Part shown: in pieces, positions 4,698-5,238 of the stretch | How positions within the stretch are numbered: position 1 is the first letter of the stretch | Layout of the letters: every line of letters begins with the position of its first letter | From: Actinomycetota bacterium | Lineage (GTDB): Bacteria; Actinomycetota; Actinomycetes; Nanopelagicales; Nanopelagicaceae | Reading direction: 5' to 3' | DNA length: 5,238 nucleotides | Assembly (NCBI GenBank): GCA_947465365.1 | Contig: CANIAV010000078.1 | Coordinates: 1 to 5,238 of the forward strand | The notes under the pieces: generated by a model | Databases searched by the model: none | Told to the model about the DNA's origin: nothing | What the model saw: only the letters and a program-made list of their open reading frames with translations | Translations under genes and position numbers: made by a program

Positions 4698-5238
4698 GTG
4701 GCTGTATTTAGTGCGCTCAAAAACAAGGTTAAAGCTGGAAAGCCTGCTGCTAAGAAGTCTGCTCCTGCTAAAAAGGCAGTTGCCAAGAAAGCAGTTGCCA
4801 AAAAGAGCGCGCCAGCTAAGAAAACTATTGCTAAGAAAGCCCCGGCGAAGAAAGTTGCCGCCAAGAAAGCAGCACCAGTTAAGAAAGCAGCACCTGTAAA
4901 AGTTGCAATGAAGAAAGATCTCTCTGCGAAAGAGATCCAACAACTCGTAAACCTTAAGAACGATGTTGCGCGCCAGAAAGAGATTGTTGAAACTCTTGCG
5001 GCAAGTGGAATTGATAACTACCGCAAAGCGGTGAAGAAGGAATTTATGGCGCTGGCTCTTGAAGCCCGTCATCTAGACGAGACTCTTCCAATTGATATTG
5101 AGAAGGCGCGCAAGAGCGGACTTGGCTCACCAAGTCGTATCCTTTCTAAGGCCCAGCTTGCACTCATTGCACCTAAAGAAGAGCCAAAGCCAGTTGCTGC
5201 ACCTGCTGCAAAGGCCGGTAAGGCAGCCGTTGTTCTAG
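4698..5238 (+). CDS. Histone H1-like Lys/Ala-rich protein, unknown C-terminal domain (3' end outside window)
   Basis: The reading frame starts at GTG and is open to the window edge after 180 complete codons; the TAG at the very end is out of frame. Residues 1-14 (MAVFSALKNKVKAG, reading GTG as Met) may be a short amphipathic helix. Residues 15-70 are a Lys/Ala/Pro/Val array with KK doublets every 5-6 residues, like eukaryotic H1 tails and the basic tails of actinobacterial nucleoid proteins; such tails bind DNA or RNA non-specifically. Residues 74-158 change character: DLSAKEIQQLVNLKNDVARQ, with GIDNYRKAVKKEFMALALEA following, looks helical and possibly coiled-coil, ending at SRILSKAQLALIA. 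From 159 an Ala/Pro/Lys linker resumes. I do not recognise the 74-158 domain: it lacks the usual HU, Lsr2, sigma-factor and DksA/TraR zinc motifs. A nucleoid-associated or RNA-binding role is inferred from the tail only. It lies 64 bases downstream of metX, probably with its own promoter. Confidence 0.8.
   Translation, partial: MAVFSALKNKVKAGKPAAKKSAPAKKAVAKKAVAKKSAPAKKTIAKKAPAKKVAAKKAAPVKKAAPVKVAMKKDLSAKEIQQLVNLKNDVARQKEIVETLAASGIDNYRKAVKKEFMALALEARHLDETLPIDIEKARKSGLGSPSRILSKAQLALIAPKEEPKPVAAPAAKAGKAAVVL
4752..4886 (+). repeat. AKK penta/hexapeptide coding repeat
   Basis: Nine KK doublets occur at residues 19, 25, 30, 35, 41, 46, 51, 56 and 62 of the GTG-started protein, almost all preceded by Ala, in units such as PAKKA, VAKKS and IAKKA. 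The period switches between 5 and 6 residues (15 or 18 bases). Lysine is encoded by both AAA and AAG in the doublets. This repetitive DNA is prone to length variation between strains, which is inference. Confidence 0.85.

Noticed and set aside
4696..4899. TTG-started reading frame of 67 residues, Arg/Leu/Lys-rich
   Set aside because: It is the +1 shadow of the AKK repeat region; the GTG frame has the better-placed ribosome site, runs on to the window edge and has a non-repetitive domain.
4542..5072. Long minus-strand open frames opposite the Lys-rich gene
   Set aside because: Their Phe/Leu/Ala-rich, membrane-like composition is the antisense image of AAG/AAA/GCT codons; no ribosome site or family signature is seen.
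5236..5238. TAG at the last three bases as the stop of the Lys-rich protein
   Set aside because: The GTG frame reads CTA at 5235-5237 with G at 5238, so TAG is out of frame and the gene continues.

Overview
The window looks like chromosomal DNA of a small-genome actinobacterium with intermediate base composition, most likely a freshwater planktonic lineage such as the Nanopelagicales (acI). The reasons are a DUF4192 gene, a Cys-containing Nudix protein of actinobacterial type, a SAM-IV riboswitch (a class known from Actinomycetota) and a GTG-started protein with an AKK-repeat tail. The lineage assignment is inference from these families and the tight gene packing. No mobile element, CRISPR array, tRNA or rRNA is visible, and no stretch over 300 bases lacks a gene.

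Left part (1-1600): the C-terminal part of a DinG/XPD-type superfamily 2 DNA helicase enters from the left edge on the + strand. Its 3' end overlaps, tail to tail by 30 bases, a minus-strand Nudix hydrolase gene. A 79-base gap (1600-1678) separates the Nudix start from the divergently transcribed next gene.

Middle (1679-3435): a secreted or surface protein (signal peptide, Lys-Pro hexapeptide linker, PKD-like domain) is followed after only 5 bases by a DUF4192 gene. The two are probably cotranscribed; the function of the pair is unknown.

Right part (3421-5238): a SAM-IV riboswitch begins inside the last 15 bases of the DUF4192 gene and controls metX (homoserine O-acyltransferase, methionine biosynthesis). 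The DUF4192 stop codon forms part of the riboswitch P2 stem. After metX, a perfect TATAAT in the last metX codons and a cluster of TTCGAA palindromes precede a GTG-started gene. That gene encodes a histone H1-like Lys/Ala repeat tail joined to a domain I do not recognise, and it runs off the right edge.

The most reliable functional story is feedback control: S-adenosylmethionine, made from methionine, should repress metX, the committed step of methionine synthesis. The least explained parts are the PKD/DUF4192 pair and the lysine-rich protein with its palindrome-rich leader.
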